A stretch of 64,000 nucleotides of DNA from contig CM054153.1 of the NCBI GenBank assembly GCA_028751875.1, forward strand, positions 7,625,650-7,689,649, written 5' to 3'. Below the pieces are notes generated by a model. The model was not told the origin of the DNA and made no database searches. It saw nothing but the letters and a program-made list of their open reading frames with translations. This DNA is from Rapana venosa. Lineage: Eukaryota > Mollusca > Gastropoda > Neogastropoda > Muricidae. Of the stretch, positions 46,437-59,500 are shown in pieces. Within the stretch, counting starts at the first letter, position 1. Every line of letters starts with the position of its first letter. Made by a program: the position numbers and the translations under genes.

Positions 46437-48496
46437 GGAAAGTGTGCGTGAGTGTGTGACAGACAGACAGACAGACAGACAAACAAAATGGATATGTCAT
46501 TTATGAAAAAAAAGGTTGTCATCATGCACAGATGTGGAATATAGGGAGCATGGATCATGATATGTGTTATATATGTGTTGTAACAGAGGTGTTCTTCATG
46601 ACACTGTGCTGGACTGGGAGGCCTCTCTGCCTGAGGACGACCTGGCAAGGGCTGAAGAGTACAGTAGGTGAGACTGGCACTAAGGGCTGCTACCATAGGA
46701 CTGCATTGTTGTGCAGGCATCGTGTAACAAAGCCACCCAAAACATAATCCTTGTGGTTCTTTGAAACTCCACTAATTACTGAGGTCATGTCTTGGGTTGC
46801 TTAAAAAAAAATTTTTTTTACTGTTAAAGAATTGACAATTAACAAAGTCATTCATATCAGTCCTCCTATGAAGTCAGAGCATGACTGCCTAAGTGGCGAG
46901 GTATTTGAAAACAGTCATGCACACAAACTCCTCGCCTAGTGTGTACATCTCGCAGTGATTCCCAGGTGGGATGAGACAGAGAGCATATTGTGGGTGACCC
47001 CCATGGTGTTACGCTGGGTAACATGGCATATCAGTCCTCTTCAAATCATCACTATTACTGCTGATCCAATCCAACACTGAACTTTATATCCCTGCACTTC
47101 TACAATAGAGAAACAAACAGCAATTAAGATTGAAGAACAAAGCATGCATTGATTTTGCTAACAACAAAGCATGCATTGCCTTTGCTGACAACAAAGCACG
47201 CATTTACTTTGCTAGCAATAAAGCAGGCATTAACTGTCATCGTCTTTGCTTACCACAAAGTAGTAACTTTTTCTTAACAACAAAGCATGCATAACTTTCA
47301 CTGTCTTTTAAAAAAAAACTTTCACTGTCTTTGCTTACCACAAAGTATGCTCCAACTTTTTTTGGTGTAAAAACAAAACATGCATCAACTTTCACTCTTT
47401 GCTTACCACAAATGCACTAACTTTTTTTTAACAACAAAGCATGCATTAACTTTTACTGTCTTTGCTTACCACAAAGTATGCACTGACTTTTGTTTTTAAA
47501 CAATAAAGCGTGCATTAACTTTGCTTACAACAAATTATCCACTGACTTTTTTTAAACAATAAAGCATGCATTGATTTTTCTGAGTTCCTTACCAAGATTT
47601 ACCATACAAAAATGAATATATCTCCTATTTTTGGTTCCCTTTGTTGTTGTTGTTGTTTCCTCAGGAAAGCAGACCTGAGCGTGTGTCTGGGCACCACCCT
47701 CCAGATCATACCCAGCGGCAACATCCCCCTGCTGACCAAGAAGAAGAAGGAGGGCAAGCTGGTGATTGTCAACCTGCAGCCCACCAAGCACGACAAGAAG
47801 TGCAACCTGAAGATCTGCACCTATGTGGATGCCGTGATGGAGAAGCTGTGTCAGCAGCTGGGAGTGGCTATACCAGGCTTCCTACAACCCGAGGTCCACA
47901 TCCCCTCTTTTTGCCTTGATGCTGCAGATGCAGAGCTAGAGCCTTACCCAGTAACTACTGTCGTTGATAAAGAACTGCTCCCCAGAAAACAAGAAAGCTG
48001 CGATGAATCATCCAAACTTGAAGATGACGTTGACACCTTAAAGGAAGAAAAAGTGCCACAGTGTGAATCCAAAACAGACTCTGGCAGCCAGATCACAACA
48101 GACACACAACAGTTGAAGTCCCAGACATCTGTGAAAGATGAAATTAAAGATGAGACACCTGTGAAATCACAGTCTGATGACGAAATTAACCCCCAGGATA
48201 TTTTGAATAGCAGCAATGTGAAAAGTGACAATGAGAAAAAGGTTGCACATTCCTTGATTGCCGGTGTGCATCATTCTTCCAGCAGCATCAACACTGGTAA
48301 TGAGAATTCTGAAGGGTCTCCAACAACAGGTGTTTCAGCAGAGGTTGAATCTCATTGTCCTGCTTCAGGTAATGATGCGCCTGCATCCGAACTTTGTGAT
48401 CAGGAATGTACTGCTTCTAAAAGGAGTGCAGGAGATACAAGTTTTGAGGCCACAGGCAAGAAAATCAGACTGGACTCCAAAGATACATGTACATGA
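41731..48496 (+). CDS. SIRT6: NAD-dependent protein deacylase sirtuin-6, complete, 6 coding exons
   Basis: SIRT6 is a nuclear class IV sirtuin that deacylates histone H3 and mono-ADP-ribosylates proteins, acting in DNA repair and telomere chromatin. Exons 41731-41935, 42610-42717, 45488-45615, 46267-46352, 46587-46667 and 47665-48496 join in one frame: 1440 nt, 479 aa. The start [20 protein letters not shown] matches the family N-terminus exactly. NAD-binding [15 protein letters not shown] is at about 52-66, QNVDGLH at 113-119, catalytic His at 133 in ELHGN, zinc ligands Cys141, Cys144, Cys166 and Cys175 (CNKC and [11 protein letters not shown]), and [15 protein letters not shown] and [12 protein letters not shown] later. 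The protein is about 120 residues longer than the 355-aa mammalian form because of an acidic, Ser-rich, probably disordered tail from about residue 290, ending near GKKIRLD, a possible nuclear signal. Confidence 0.95.
41936..42609 (+). other. SIRT6 intron 1 with poly-G tracts
   Basis: Contains G runs at 42118-42129 and 42137-42160 on the transcript-sense strand, after a T/G-rich stretch. No exon or mobile element recognised. Confidence 0.8.
42849..42930 (-). mobile_element. Inverted fragment of the GGGTGACCCCC repeat
   Basis: GGGGTCACCCACAATATGC is the complement of the motif at 23213-23240 and 46981-47006. The next bases (TCTCGCTTCTTACATCTGGC, GAGGCTCACTGC) resemble those at 50791-50850. 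It lies in SIRT6 intron 2. Confidence 0.5.
43886..44005 (+). mobile_element. SINE family A, 3' third
   Basis: GATGACAAAATTTACAAAAT, CACACAGGGACTGGATGT and CATTATCCTCGAAATAAAAG match the end of the family A body. It is followed by a long CA-rich tract (44007-44340). Confidence 0.7.
44600..44642 (-). other. Possible antisense first exon inside SIRT6 intron 2
   Basis: On the minus strand ATG at 44632-44634 opens VSSKKRR and runs into GTGAGTATTGG, a strong donor. Upstream bases (44650-44950) are not obviously repetitive. No continuing exon is seen within SIRT6 intron 2, so this may be a chance ATG plus donor, a non-coding transcript, or the 5' end of a gene or alternative transcript splicing beyond it. 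Confidence 0.2.
46375..46431 (+). repeat. GA run and 39-base poly-G tract in SIRT6 intron 4
   Basis: (GA)n is followed by an unbroken G run at 46393-46431 starting about 40 bp after the exon 4 donor. On the transcript it would be a strong G-quadruplex former. The exact length is a likely sequencing artefact zone. Confidence 0.85.
46875..47006 (+). mobile_element. SINE-body fragment ending GGGTGACCCCC
   Basis: ATGACTGCCTAAGTGGCGAG, CATGCACACAAACTCC and GCATATTGTGGGTGACCCCC parallel 23105-23240. It lies in SIRT6 intron 5. Confidence 0.55.
47115..47580 (+). repeat. Degenerate minisatellite in SIRT6 intron 5
   Basis: Roughly eight irregular units alternate AACAAAGCATGCATTAACTT with TGTCTTTGCTTACCACAAAG, giving a period of about 55-65 bp with length variation in internal T or A runs. 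It occupies most of the intron before exon 6. Confidence 0.75.
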
Positions 48497-49098
48497 TCAT
48501 GAGGAAAAGGCAAGTTTTCTCATTCACACCCTATTCAAATGCTGTGTCATTCTGCATCACAAACAAAGCAATGGTACAGCCTGTGATCCACTATGGGTTT
48601 CTGTCTCTAGGGTGTGGATTCACAGTTATGTTTGGTTTTATGAAGACCTGATGATTGGCCCTCTGGAGAGGATGATAACTGACATGACGTCACTATGGAA
48701 AGACGACAAGTGTTTTCCTGTAGCTTACACAGCCAGCCCTGGCAAGGAATGCTGTGTGGCACATTAGCAGACATAGGCAGCATTTGGAGAACTTGTCCTG
48801 TTTGTTCTTAAAGCTCCCGTTTCATATCAGTTGGTCTGCTGGGAGTGTGCCAGGATCTTTTTCTAGGCAGCATACTCTCTCAGGATGAAGGGTTGAAGCT
48901 GAGAGGAGGATAAATCTGAGTTTAATTTACACTCCTATATTTATCACATGAACGTTGCATTGAGGCTGTCTAACTGTTAAGTACATGTTGTTACTGCATC
49001 ACCTGAAGAGTGTTACCCCCTAAAGGCAAAAGTTGTTATATACTAAACAATAACATACTTCTGACCATGTGGAATAACTCTTGCTGAATATGTTGTTT

Positions 49099-49124
49099 CC
49101 CCCCCCCCCCCCCCCCCCCCCCCC
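49099..49124. repeat. Poly-C tract in the presumed SIRT6 3' UTR
   Basis: 26 consecutive C bases about 600 bp past the stop codon. Long poly-C in a 3' UTR could bind poly(C)-binding proteins; this is inference. Confidence 0.85.
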
Positions 49125-52100
49125 ACCAGAACATACCTATTTTTTTGTTATTTCATTATCTTTGTACTTATGGTTGCAATAGAGAATGACAACAGCAAAC
49201 AATTTTAAAATGTGTTGCTGGTGGGCTTTTTTGTGAGAACAAATTTTTTTTCTTCTGCTAACACCTTTTGTTTTCCTTTTTTGTCCCTCCTGTGAGTATT
49301 TACTTCCTTACATCCTTATATATTGGAGCATAATGTTTAAAGATTGTTTGAGGCATAAATACAATCACAACAACGTTCAAGATTGTTTTTAAAGATTTTG
49401 TTTACATATGGCTGTAAAAATCATTTGTTAGAAATAAGCATATTATATCCTAGAAGCAGCTTCATACTGGCAGCTTGTCTAAAACCACTTGGGTGTAAGT
49501 TTTGTAGTGAACACCAACAACACACATCTACATGCACTAGAGTTCATGTCTGAATTTACTGAAGCTAATCTGACTATACATAAGGGGAGGGGGGGGGGGG
49601 GGATGCTGCTGAAAAGAAAAAACACACACTAGTATGATGCATACTGTCTGATTATTAGCAAGTTTGATTAGAATTATATGACTTATATGACCTCTGAACT
49701 ACTGAGTTAGAGAGGAGATGGTGGATAGAAAGCAGCATATTTTTTTCTGGACCTCATTCACATTATTTTTTTTGTTTGTTTTTCCCCCTGTTCCTCAGCT
49801 AGATCTTCAAGGTATACCAATGGTGAGATTTTGTGTATGAGACTGCTTTTGCCCACTGTGAAGGTAGCTGTAATTCCAACTTCAGGGATTCACATGATGT
49901 AAAAGAGAACAAAAAAATCAGACCCTATGTGGTGCTTTGTGTCTTTGACCATGCTGTCTGGACAGGTTTGTTAACATTTTATTCCAACTTTTTAGCAACA
50001 TATTCTGTACATTAACTCAGTGAGGCTTCAACAATAGTCATCAAGTGCTGTGGCTGTCATTTTAAGACTTAGCTTTCATATGTTGTTTCCAGTTGACACA
50101 TTATACAGGCAGCACACAAAAGAAAGAAGAAAAAAAGTCCCTCATAGCACACACAGGTGAAAAACAATTTGAAAGATGACTCAGCTTAAATGGTTGTGGA
50201 GCAGCGCAGACACATTCAGTTTTCAAGTGATCTAACCAGCACTGCATCTTTGCTGTTAAATCTATGCAAGGAACTTCCAGACTTTTAGTCGATCGTTTCT
50301 GCCTAAGGTTTTTTTTCCCCCTGTTATATTTTGTTATTGTCTGCCTTACTAGTTAACTTGCTTAATGTTTTTCAGCAGACATAATGACATTTTGTCTCTT
50401 TTTTTGTAATCATAAATTGACCTGATTTTACTGTATTTTCTGATTTGGAGAAAATGTGGATGGTGATTGCACATTGGCTGTTTTGGGCTGTTGTTTCCCT
50501 CTTTTTGTAATGTTGTAATACAGAATATATAACTCCTATTGTGTTTCCTTTAATCCTTGTTGTAAAAAAAAAAATCTTTATGGTGAAAAATGATTAAAAA
50601 AAACAACCAACCCACGTATCTGAGTGTAAAAAATGTCAACATTATACAATTGGTATGTTTATCCTTTCAGAAAGTACATTTTTGGGATAAATTTGCCAGT
50701 TGTTGTTGTGTTTTGATGTGACATTTTTGGTTGTAAATACAGTGTAAACTGTACAGATGTGTTGCTGTTGCGTGTTCCCCAGCTTAATACCCAGGGGGTC
50801 ACCCAGAATATGACTCACTCATCCTGCCTGGAAATCACTGTGAGGCTAAGTGCTCATGGATGAGTTTATGAGTAGGACCCTTTTCAATACCTCAACTGAC
50901 AGACATGGTATTCCGACTTCACTGAATTTTTTATATCCTAAAATGGAGAGTGCCAGCTGTTATGCTTAAAGCTAATAACTGACAAAGCTTTTGGCCTGTA
51001 CCCTAGACTATAAATAAATTTGAAATGGAAGCTTTTGTCATTCAGTCTGAAATCACCCTACTTTGTTTAAAAAGACCGCTGCACATGTATAAAATGACAA
51101 AAACCACAAGTATGTAACATACACACACATATCATCTTTATATTCAAGCACACAAAATCAGTCTTGGTATTTATTCCCCAAGATCTGTTGACAAAAAAAC
51201 CGAAAAAGACACCAGTGTATAAGGCAGGCAGGAAGAAAGGTTCTGTTGATTGATCACAACCTGTCAGCAGTTGGCAATGAAAACACACACCACGGGTGCT
51301 TGTACAGGGACACAAACACGTTCAGCACACACAGGTATCAAAACAAATGCCTGCTCCTGAAGGTGTGTTATGGAAAACAGGAAAATAAAGGTGATGACCT
51401 TTGTATTTGGCAGGATCTTTAAAAATTAAAAAAATGCTTTTCTGTAATCTTATTATCACAACCTTGAGAATTACACATAGATAACTTTAAAGCAGTGTAT
51501 ATTTTATGATTATCCAAGCACGGTGCTTTCTTGGACAGGTTTTTTCTCCGACAGCTATACAGCATTGGAAAATGACACCACCAACAGCAGCACATTACAC
51601 GGTTTAGTTTTCACTGCTAAGGTTGTTTTTGACAGTTTAGGCTTCATAACGGTCACGATACAAATTGTACAGTAATCTTAAATACCTTCTATCCGTTTTT
51701 TAGTGAAAGTAAGTTTTTGCTTTTGCAGTCTGTTGTGTTACTCCAAACTATATCAAAATGGCTTTTCGCATGTGGTATTCAGGTTCCACATTTCACAAGC
51801 AGGAGAAGTAGAAATAACCTAAGGAAAAAAAAACTTTAGCCAGTAGACAGTATGTCCATCATTGTATACTTAGGTTTACGGAGTCGGGTATTGTCGTATT
51901 GTGCAACTTGCCATTAAGTTTAAAACAAATTACTGCAAAATAAAAGAGTATATTCATGTTTTGGATACATTTTATATTCAGCCTGAATAATCACACGATT
52001 TTGCTGTAGACTCGGGTTAAATAGGACATTTTCAGGGATTTTACAAACCTTTACAGAATCCTCTCCACATTATCACCACCAACACAGCATTCTTTCCTAA

Positions 52101-53464
52101 CAGAGGTATCATGGGAAAGGTTGGTAATTGGCAAAGTTATGCACATTCCTGCATGTTAGTTTGCAATGTTCATGCAACGTAAGCTCCACATTTTCTTTCT
52201 ACTGAAAGACTTGTCACTCACGGTAAAGCGAAACTGTGACAAAATCACTGACCATCATCCCTTTACACAAGTTGATTATTTGCTCTTGTGCTCAGTGTCC
52301 GCCTGTGTCCCATCGTATGTCGGCCACAGAGAGATAAAGTAACCAGCAATTTTTATTTTATCGGAACACATGTTCAGACAATAAAACATCTTGTACTGTC
52401 AGACAAATAAAAACACAAATAATCAGCAAAATGTGCTTTAAATATCACAGCTGTTTGGGTTAAGAACAAATGGCTACATAAATCATCTATCAAATATTAA
52501 AAAACAAACCAACCAACCAAAAAACACCCAATTGGTCATCATCTACCACACTTGGCTTGGTGCCAATTTTGACACTGACTTTTGCACTGTCAGGGATATA
52601 AGTAATAATGCGCAGAAATGAAGATAGTGGACGGAAGTGGAAAGAAAATGGACGGAATATTCAATACGCTGCTGCACTTGGATATATTCATGTGGTAATG
52701 ATGAAGTGTGTACATAGAAAATCATTTGCACCATACGCTTAATATCATGCTTTACTTTGTGTCTCTTATGTTGAAGGATATGTTTCTTCACCATTTGATT
52801 CTATATATCAACAACGTTTTCAAGAAAAATGTGCACCAGTCACAGGATAACGTATCTTCATATTTTATGTGCACCTCAAAAATTTTTTACATTACATAAT
52901 TTTGTGCATTTCAATTGCAATTTAAGCTTCAAACATGTACAGATTTGTAAAAGAGGATTTGTTAGGGAAACTTCTGGAAACAGATTCACAAAGCTCGTTT
53001 TCAGTGCTCAAGCAGAGGAAAACTGATCCAAGTGACATATGGAATCTCCAGTTCCCCAATGAAACTTTCTCTGACAGTCTGCTAATGCTGGTCAACAGGA
53101 GGACAAACAAGACAGGCTTCTATGATAGAGAAGGGCAGGGTATGTGGGAAGGGAAGGGAAGGCTGGGGTGGCAAAACAAAATAAATATGTAATAAATGTG
53201 ATAAAGGTGGATAGGGCATTTGGGAGGGTTGAGGTGTCTGTGAAGAACAGTACAGGACTCACTTCATTTTGAAAAGTAATGAAAGGCATTGGAGCCTCAG
53301 TGGAAGGGGATGAGAAAGGTATGAAAGAGGAGCAAGAGATGAAAGGGAATAGCTGTCCAAAACAATCATGGTTTTTTTCACACAGACAGTAAAATGTGAT
53401 TTTTACCCCTACAACCAGTAAAATGTGAACTCAATACTTTCCCGTAAAACAGCACAATAACCCA

Positions 53465-53465
<1 letters not shown>

Positions 53466-53494
<29 letters not shown>
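53466..53494. repeat. Poly-C tract near the 3' end of the coiled-coil gene
   Basis: 29 consecutive C bases, about 50 bp past the stop codon of the minus-strand gene, so G-rich in its transcript. Confidence 0.85.
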
Positions 53495-53495
<1 letters not shown>

Positions 53496-53546
53496 CTCAT
53501 TTATATACAGGCGGTTCCTTAACGAAACTCCTGACAGTGGAGACAT

Positions 53547-56500
53547 CTACTGGTGTTCTGTATCAGTCAGGGACAGCTGGGAGGAGGGACGGGTGTCCTC
53601 TTTGTACATGGTGCCCTCCTCCTGGTCGTGTGTTGTGGACTGATACATCGAGGACCCTGGTGGACTTCTCGGTGGCTCTGAAAGAAGCCAAGGGTAGCAG
53701 AGACTTACACCCACATCCTACCATCTTGATGCACAATTAGACATCCATACACAACACACACAGAGAGAAGGCTACCCACAGTTGTAAAGATGGAGTCATT
53801 TACCCATTTTCACACATATCAGACATGCCTTGATGCAGTTATAACCTAAATTCAATAGCAATTCATTCTATCATTTTTTCTGTACAAAAAATGGACAAAA
53901 ATTAACTATAACTTTCTTAAACATTGCACATGAACATATATGTGCATTCTGGAACTTGAATATATTGCAGTTGCAGATTTGGACTAAGTCCACTATTTTC
54001 CAGAAGACAAATGAAAGAGTTTTAACCAAACCCTCTTTTAATAAACACACTTACCATGACCCACAAGTGCATCTGAGCTTAGCTGCCAAGGAGTTGGTCC
54101 AAGATGCACTTGTTGGACATAGAAGCTTGGTAATTAACAACTTTTTAATTAATAACCTTCTATAGATCAACACTAATGTAAAATCTACACTTGTTCTTCT
54201 GTAGGCTATCCAGTAAAAGGAGTTATTTCTGCAGTCATGTGTTGCACACCTACCTGGATCATCGGGCTGGGAGGACAGAGCAGATCCACTGCGGTCTCCG
54301 ATGGGGGGTAGGGGCGGGGGTGAGGTCATGGTCTGAGGAATGTCACGGTCTGTGGGGGAAACATCTACAGGGGGACGGGGAGAAGGAGAAGAGGGAGGAG
54401 CTCCTGTATCACGACCCCCTGTACCAACAGAAATGGAGATGCATAAGAATTGTACTTTCACACCTGATCACACACAAATTTATACCGTGCTCCACCTTGA
54501 AGTAGCCCAAGGCCCTGTGGCAAAGCATACATGTATGCCTACTGAAAAACAAACAGAACGGTACCCGACACTTCAATGCAAAACAAATCAAAAATAGTTT
54601 CCCTCAAAGTCTGATCACTCTGACTAGCTTTCATCTTACTAGCTCTAGACCATTTCAACCACTTCTAATTTTTTTCACCAAAATTTGCGTTTGACTAGTA
54701 TAACATACCACACCAGACAATTTCAATCATAAGTCCAAGTCTTCTTAACTAACTGCTACAAACATGACAAACACACATTCACCTAGTTTTTCGCACACAT
54801 CAGTCTCTTTTTGCAAACCAACACTCGGCACACAAAGGGGAAAAAACGCACCAGGAGCAGAGGGCGGTCGATCAGCGGTTAGGGAGGCCGCGGGTCTCTG
54901 TACTGTGACGTAGGATCTGAGACTGTTGTTGGAAGCGTTGACAAGCCGGTCGTCTGTGGGTGGGTGAGGCAGTTTGGTGCTGCACAGCGTGTGTTGATAA
55001 CAGTGTTCATTTGTGTCTTGGTCTTTGTGATATGTTAGGCCAACATCAACACCGGGTCTGAAGTGTGCGGCGGTTCGTACCCCGTTTGGACCGGAAACTT
55101 TTCCCCCATCCATTAGACCATGAGTGGTGGTCTGGGCGCTACTCTTTCGGATGAGACGATAAACCGAGGTCCCGTGTGTTACACGTAATTATTTAGCGCA
55201 CGTAAAAGAACCCACGGCAACAAGAGAGTTGTCCCTGGCAAAATTCTTAGAAAAAAGCCACTCTGATAGGGAAACAAATACAGTTGCAGACATGAAAAAA
55301 AAAGAAAAAAAAGGGGGGCGCAGCGCTAAGTGGCGACGCGTTCTCCCGCTCTCCCCAGGGAGAGCAGCCCGAATTTCACGGAGAGAAATCTGCTGTGACT
55401 TAAAGTGGTATGAAATGAAATCTGAGCGCTTTGATTTGTTGCTTTACAAGATTCAGCGCTATATAAATTCCATACATTATTATTATTATTATTATACAGA
55501 GTCGCTACAGGCTTTATGGTCACATTCATTAGCTACACATTCCATTATTATTATCATTATCACCCTTACCATTACTTTCTTCATCACTATTACTATTATT
55601 TTGGTTTAGAACTTGGATGAATAAAGGCCTTACTCAGGCTAACACCAGGAAAATTATTTTAAAAATACAACCAATAATGCTATCACATCAATAATCTGAT
55701 CACAAGAAACAACAAAAGAGCTAGAAAAAAAATTAAGCATGCTTAACAAACAGAAAATGTGGGTGGGCAAATGTCCTATTTTCTGTCACAGGCTTACACT
55801 AATATTACCACATGAAAGGAATTTCTGTTAGCTTTACCTCAGAATTCTGTTTGGGAGTTTAAGAAAGGAAGTGAGACAGAAAACCCCCATATCCCTTGTT
55901 TCTCTATAACTTAGTAAATCCACAGGGTTTCAGCTTCATTTCAGGCCCTTTATATAAAAAAAAACACCCAAAAGTTAATGATAGCACCAAATATGATCAA
56001 TCAATGCATTACATAATCAAACAGAATGATGCTCAAAACAAGAAGATAAGGCTGCTTCTTTGTCCAAACAACTGTCAAGATATAAAACCTATTTAACATT
56101 ACGACCAACTCTTTATATTCTTATTGTAAGCGGGTATGAAAGACACAAACCCCACTTAACTCAATGAGGTTGTGCCGAATCTTGAGATCCTCTCCTTCAC
56201 TGTGACGTGCCAAAGCATAAGAATTGGCAGATGTATGAATTTTTTAAAATACAGTAAACGATGTTCAACTGAAGGGAAAGTACTCTGGCCTGTAGGGCAA
56301 TCATTTTTCTAAACACAGTTACTTTCCTTGACCATAAGCTTGCCTAGTTTGCATGTGTTGGCTAATCTTCTTTGACATGTTGACAAGCGTATTCTTTGGG
56401 ATTTCAGGCTCTCCAATGTTATGATTTTAAAACCAAAAATTGTATAGTGCAAAAAGTGACATCAGATGGATTCAGCCAACTTCAGGAAACTTTACTTTGG

Positions 56501-59500
56501 TGAAAAATCATATATTGTTTAAAGGGGACTAGTTGATGGACAGTTCAAGCTATGTAAGATAAGCAGCCCTAATTTTCAAAACTTTTTATTTTTCAGCATT
56601 CAGTGACATATTTTTAACATTTGTAAAAAACAATTACAGTCATCTATTAAAAAACTGTGTAATAATCTCAAAAGTAAACATAATACACTTTTCAATGTTG
56701 TATAATTTGTATGTTTTTATTATGTTGGGTAAGTCTGCTGAATTTTTCAAATATAACCAAAATCACGCGTCGCCACAAAATGGCAGGATCCATTTCACTG
56801 CGACTCCATTGAGTTAACATTATCATTACCAGCTTATGTAAATTGTGCTTATCAGTCAATAATGTGTCTATACCTATTTTACATTACTCTGACCATCCAC
56901 AGATGCTGGATACCCATATGAAAGGCTCTAACTAATCAGAAAATCAAATTGCCCTCACCTGATAATTATTCTGACCAATAGGCAAAGTACCTGAGCTCAC
57001 CTGATATTATTCTGACCAATCAGCATGCGGTTGATGTCTAACTCCAGCATGCGGGGAGTGTTGAGGGACTGCTGAACACTGTCCAGTGGTGACCTGGTCT
57101 GAGACACCGACATCTGGCAAACACATACAGAAACTGCAGTTTTATGGCTGAATGATGCAACCTGACCTTTTTTTTTTAAGAACAGCAATATAGGAAATTA
57201 AACATGTAAGACCAAACCAAAACAATAAAATGGTGCTCTTACTGGCATAAAGCTGAGGCCTAAAAAATATAATTAAAAAAAGATAAATTGTGTACATATA
57301 AAAAAACCTCAAACTGTCTAAATCATTATGTCCTGCAGATATGCTTTCAATAATACCAAGGTCCCACAGAGAAGACTAAAGATCAAACAGATCACATCGA
57401 CACTCACATTCCACGTCTGGTAAGGCTGCTGCATCAGGGGGGCTGACTGAGGTATGACCATGTTGCGAATAGCTCCAGACCCTATCACCCCATCCTCAGG
57501 GCGGCTGGGAGGGGGCGGGGGCAACATTGTTGGATCTACCACCATCTGGAAAAAAAGCCAACAGATCAACATTTAATACTGGTGATACAAGCCCCAAACA
57601 TTTCAGACACCCTCCCCATCCCCCACTTCCTAAAATGCAGACTGAATCCAGAATGACAAAGGCCCTGACATAATTGGAAAGGCACTTATCCCACATGCAG
57701 GTAACAGCACAGCAAGAAACATGAATGCCATGTCCCATTAAAAAAGACCCCCCCCCACCCCTTTAAAGAAAAAAAAACCCAGAAAGGCACAGTCAATCAA
57801 CTTCATCACCCAATTTTTTCTCCGAGTTCACCAATAATGAGATTTTGCATACTCAGCTCTAGTGTCTGTCAAGTCAAGTCAAGTCCAATTTTATTTCAGT
57901 GGTACATTGATAAGCAATGTATTGCTTTTTCCAGCCATCTACTAGAACAAATTTCTATGATTATGAATACTACATTATTGCATCCTTAACCATTAAATTA
58001 AACCAGTAAAGAGGAAAATCGATTAAGGTAATACATTGAAAAATACAAATTACCACACATACATATACACGCACGTCTCACCTGATGGGTGGGTGTGTGG
58101 CGATCCAGACGTCGAGCGTTGGAAGCAGGCGTGGGCGCAGGGACGAAGGAGGTGGTGCTCTCCCGAGCTGCTGACTGATGGCGAGGCACAGGCTGCATAC
58201 GCACCGGACGAGCCAGCTTCTGCGTGGGTGGGGCCTTCAGTTCTCTGTGCCAGACACATGCATTCGGTCTTACTTCAGTCACAAGTTACATACATATAAA
58301 AATAACGCACAGCAGAGAGGAGATAGATCTGGTTCCCTCGCTGCAATCAAACTCTACAATGTATCATGAAACTAACGTGTATGGTGGGAGAGGTTCTACT
58401 TTGCATAATTCACTGGTGTATCCCATTTCAGTCATAATTTGTTGTTAAACTCAGTTTAATGAACAATGTAAGAGGTGGGGTTGAAGTTGAAAAAAATAGA
58501 GTTACACACACATGCATGAATATACATACACAAGTAGACTGATAGACAGCATGAAAAACTGTAAATTGCTTCTTTTTTTTTAATGTATTCACACAAGTTT
58601 GATAATGAAAAGGTTCTAGATACCCACAGACCAAGCAGCCATTTAGGCAACAAATCTCCAGGGTTCCTACCTGCCCCGATAGGAGTACATGGGTTTGATG
58701 AGGAAGAGGCCTGACTCTTGTTCAATGGAATCCAGAGAGTCCATCAACATGGCCGCCAGTCGCAGTCGCTCAATGCCCATGGTGTCCATCTTCTCCGCCC
58801 ACTGCCGCGCCCTCTGCAAATACACACAGGCACAGGCTGGTAAAACAGAATTTAGAAAAAGGCCTAGAAATACATACAGACTATTAAAAAAATAGCATTT
58901 GACATATGTATGATCCAGAACTTGCATATAGGATCCGTATAATGCAACACTGAAGAAAGACAGATACACGTACAAGTATGTATTCCCAGTGCATTCCTAC
59001 AGAGCAAAGTCCCACCCACCTGGTTCTGCAAGGCCTCCATTTTGTCCAGAGTGTCAAACACTCCTTCATCCAGGCTCTCACTGTTCTTCACGTTTTCTGA
59101 AACACAGCACAGACCACTAACAGTGATGACCCACACCTGCTGATGACACTGACACACATCTTGTGACTATCATGATATTAGTATATAGCAGTCACTATGC
59201 TAGGCCATGTTTTGTGGCAACAAATCAATAAATTTCATCAGCTCGCAAATGGAATGGTTAAATTAGAATACTGTAAACTGCAATGTCTATAATCCTTTCA
59301 TGTAATTAGTTTTTGTTAAAAACAAGTGACCTTTCAGCAATTTGTACATCCCCACATCTTTCTAACATCTTCTCCCTTTCAGCAATTTATACATCCCCAC
59401 ATCCTTCTAACATCTTCTCCCTTTCAGCAATTTGTACATCCCCACATCTTCCTAACATCTTCTCCCTTTCAGCAATTTGTACATCCCCACATCCTTCTAA

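Larger units (their letters stand above)
48497..53546. other. SIRT6 3' UTR and convergent intergenic region
   Basis: SIRT6 (plus) and the coiled-coil gene (minus) end towards each other here. I see no further gene. Notable tracts are poly-C 49099-49124, poly-G about 49585-49602, poly-C 53466-53494, and an inverted GGGTCACCC repeat fragment at 50791-50850. Possible poly(A) signals include ATTAAA at 50593-50598 and AATAAA near 51013 for SIRT6, and AATAAA on the minus strand near 52346 for the other gene; none can be chosen without transcripts. Confidence 0.5.

Noticed and set aside
48258..48767. 169-codon plus-strand frame overlapping the SIRT6 last exon
   Set aside because: Out-of-frame shadow of SIRT6 that runs into the 3' UTR.
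52935..53192. 85-codon plus-strand frame and its minus-strand shadow downstream of the coiled-coil gene
   Set aside because: Lies in the likely 3' UTR, with no domain and no splice or start context; codon pattern unconvincing.
55835..55850. 9-nt microexon in the intron between 54979 and 57001
   Set aside because: Acceptor and donor-like bases exist, but the exons join in frame without it once the acceptor at 54980 is used.
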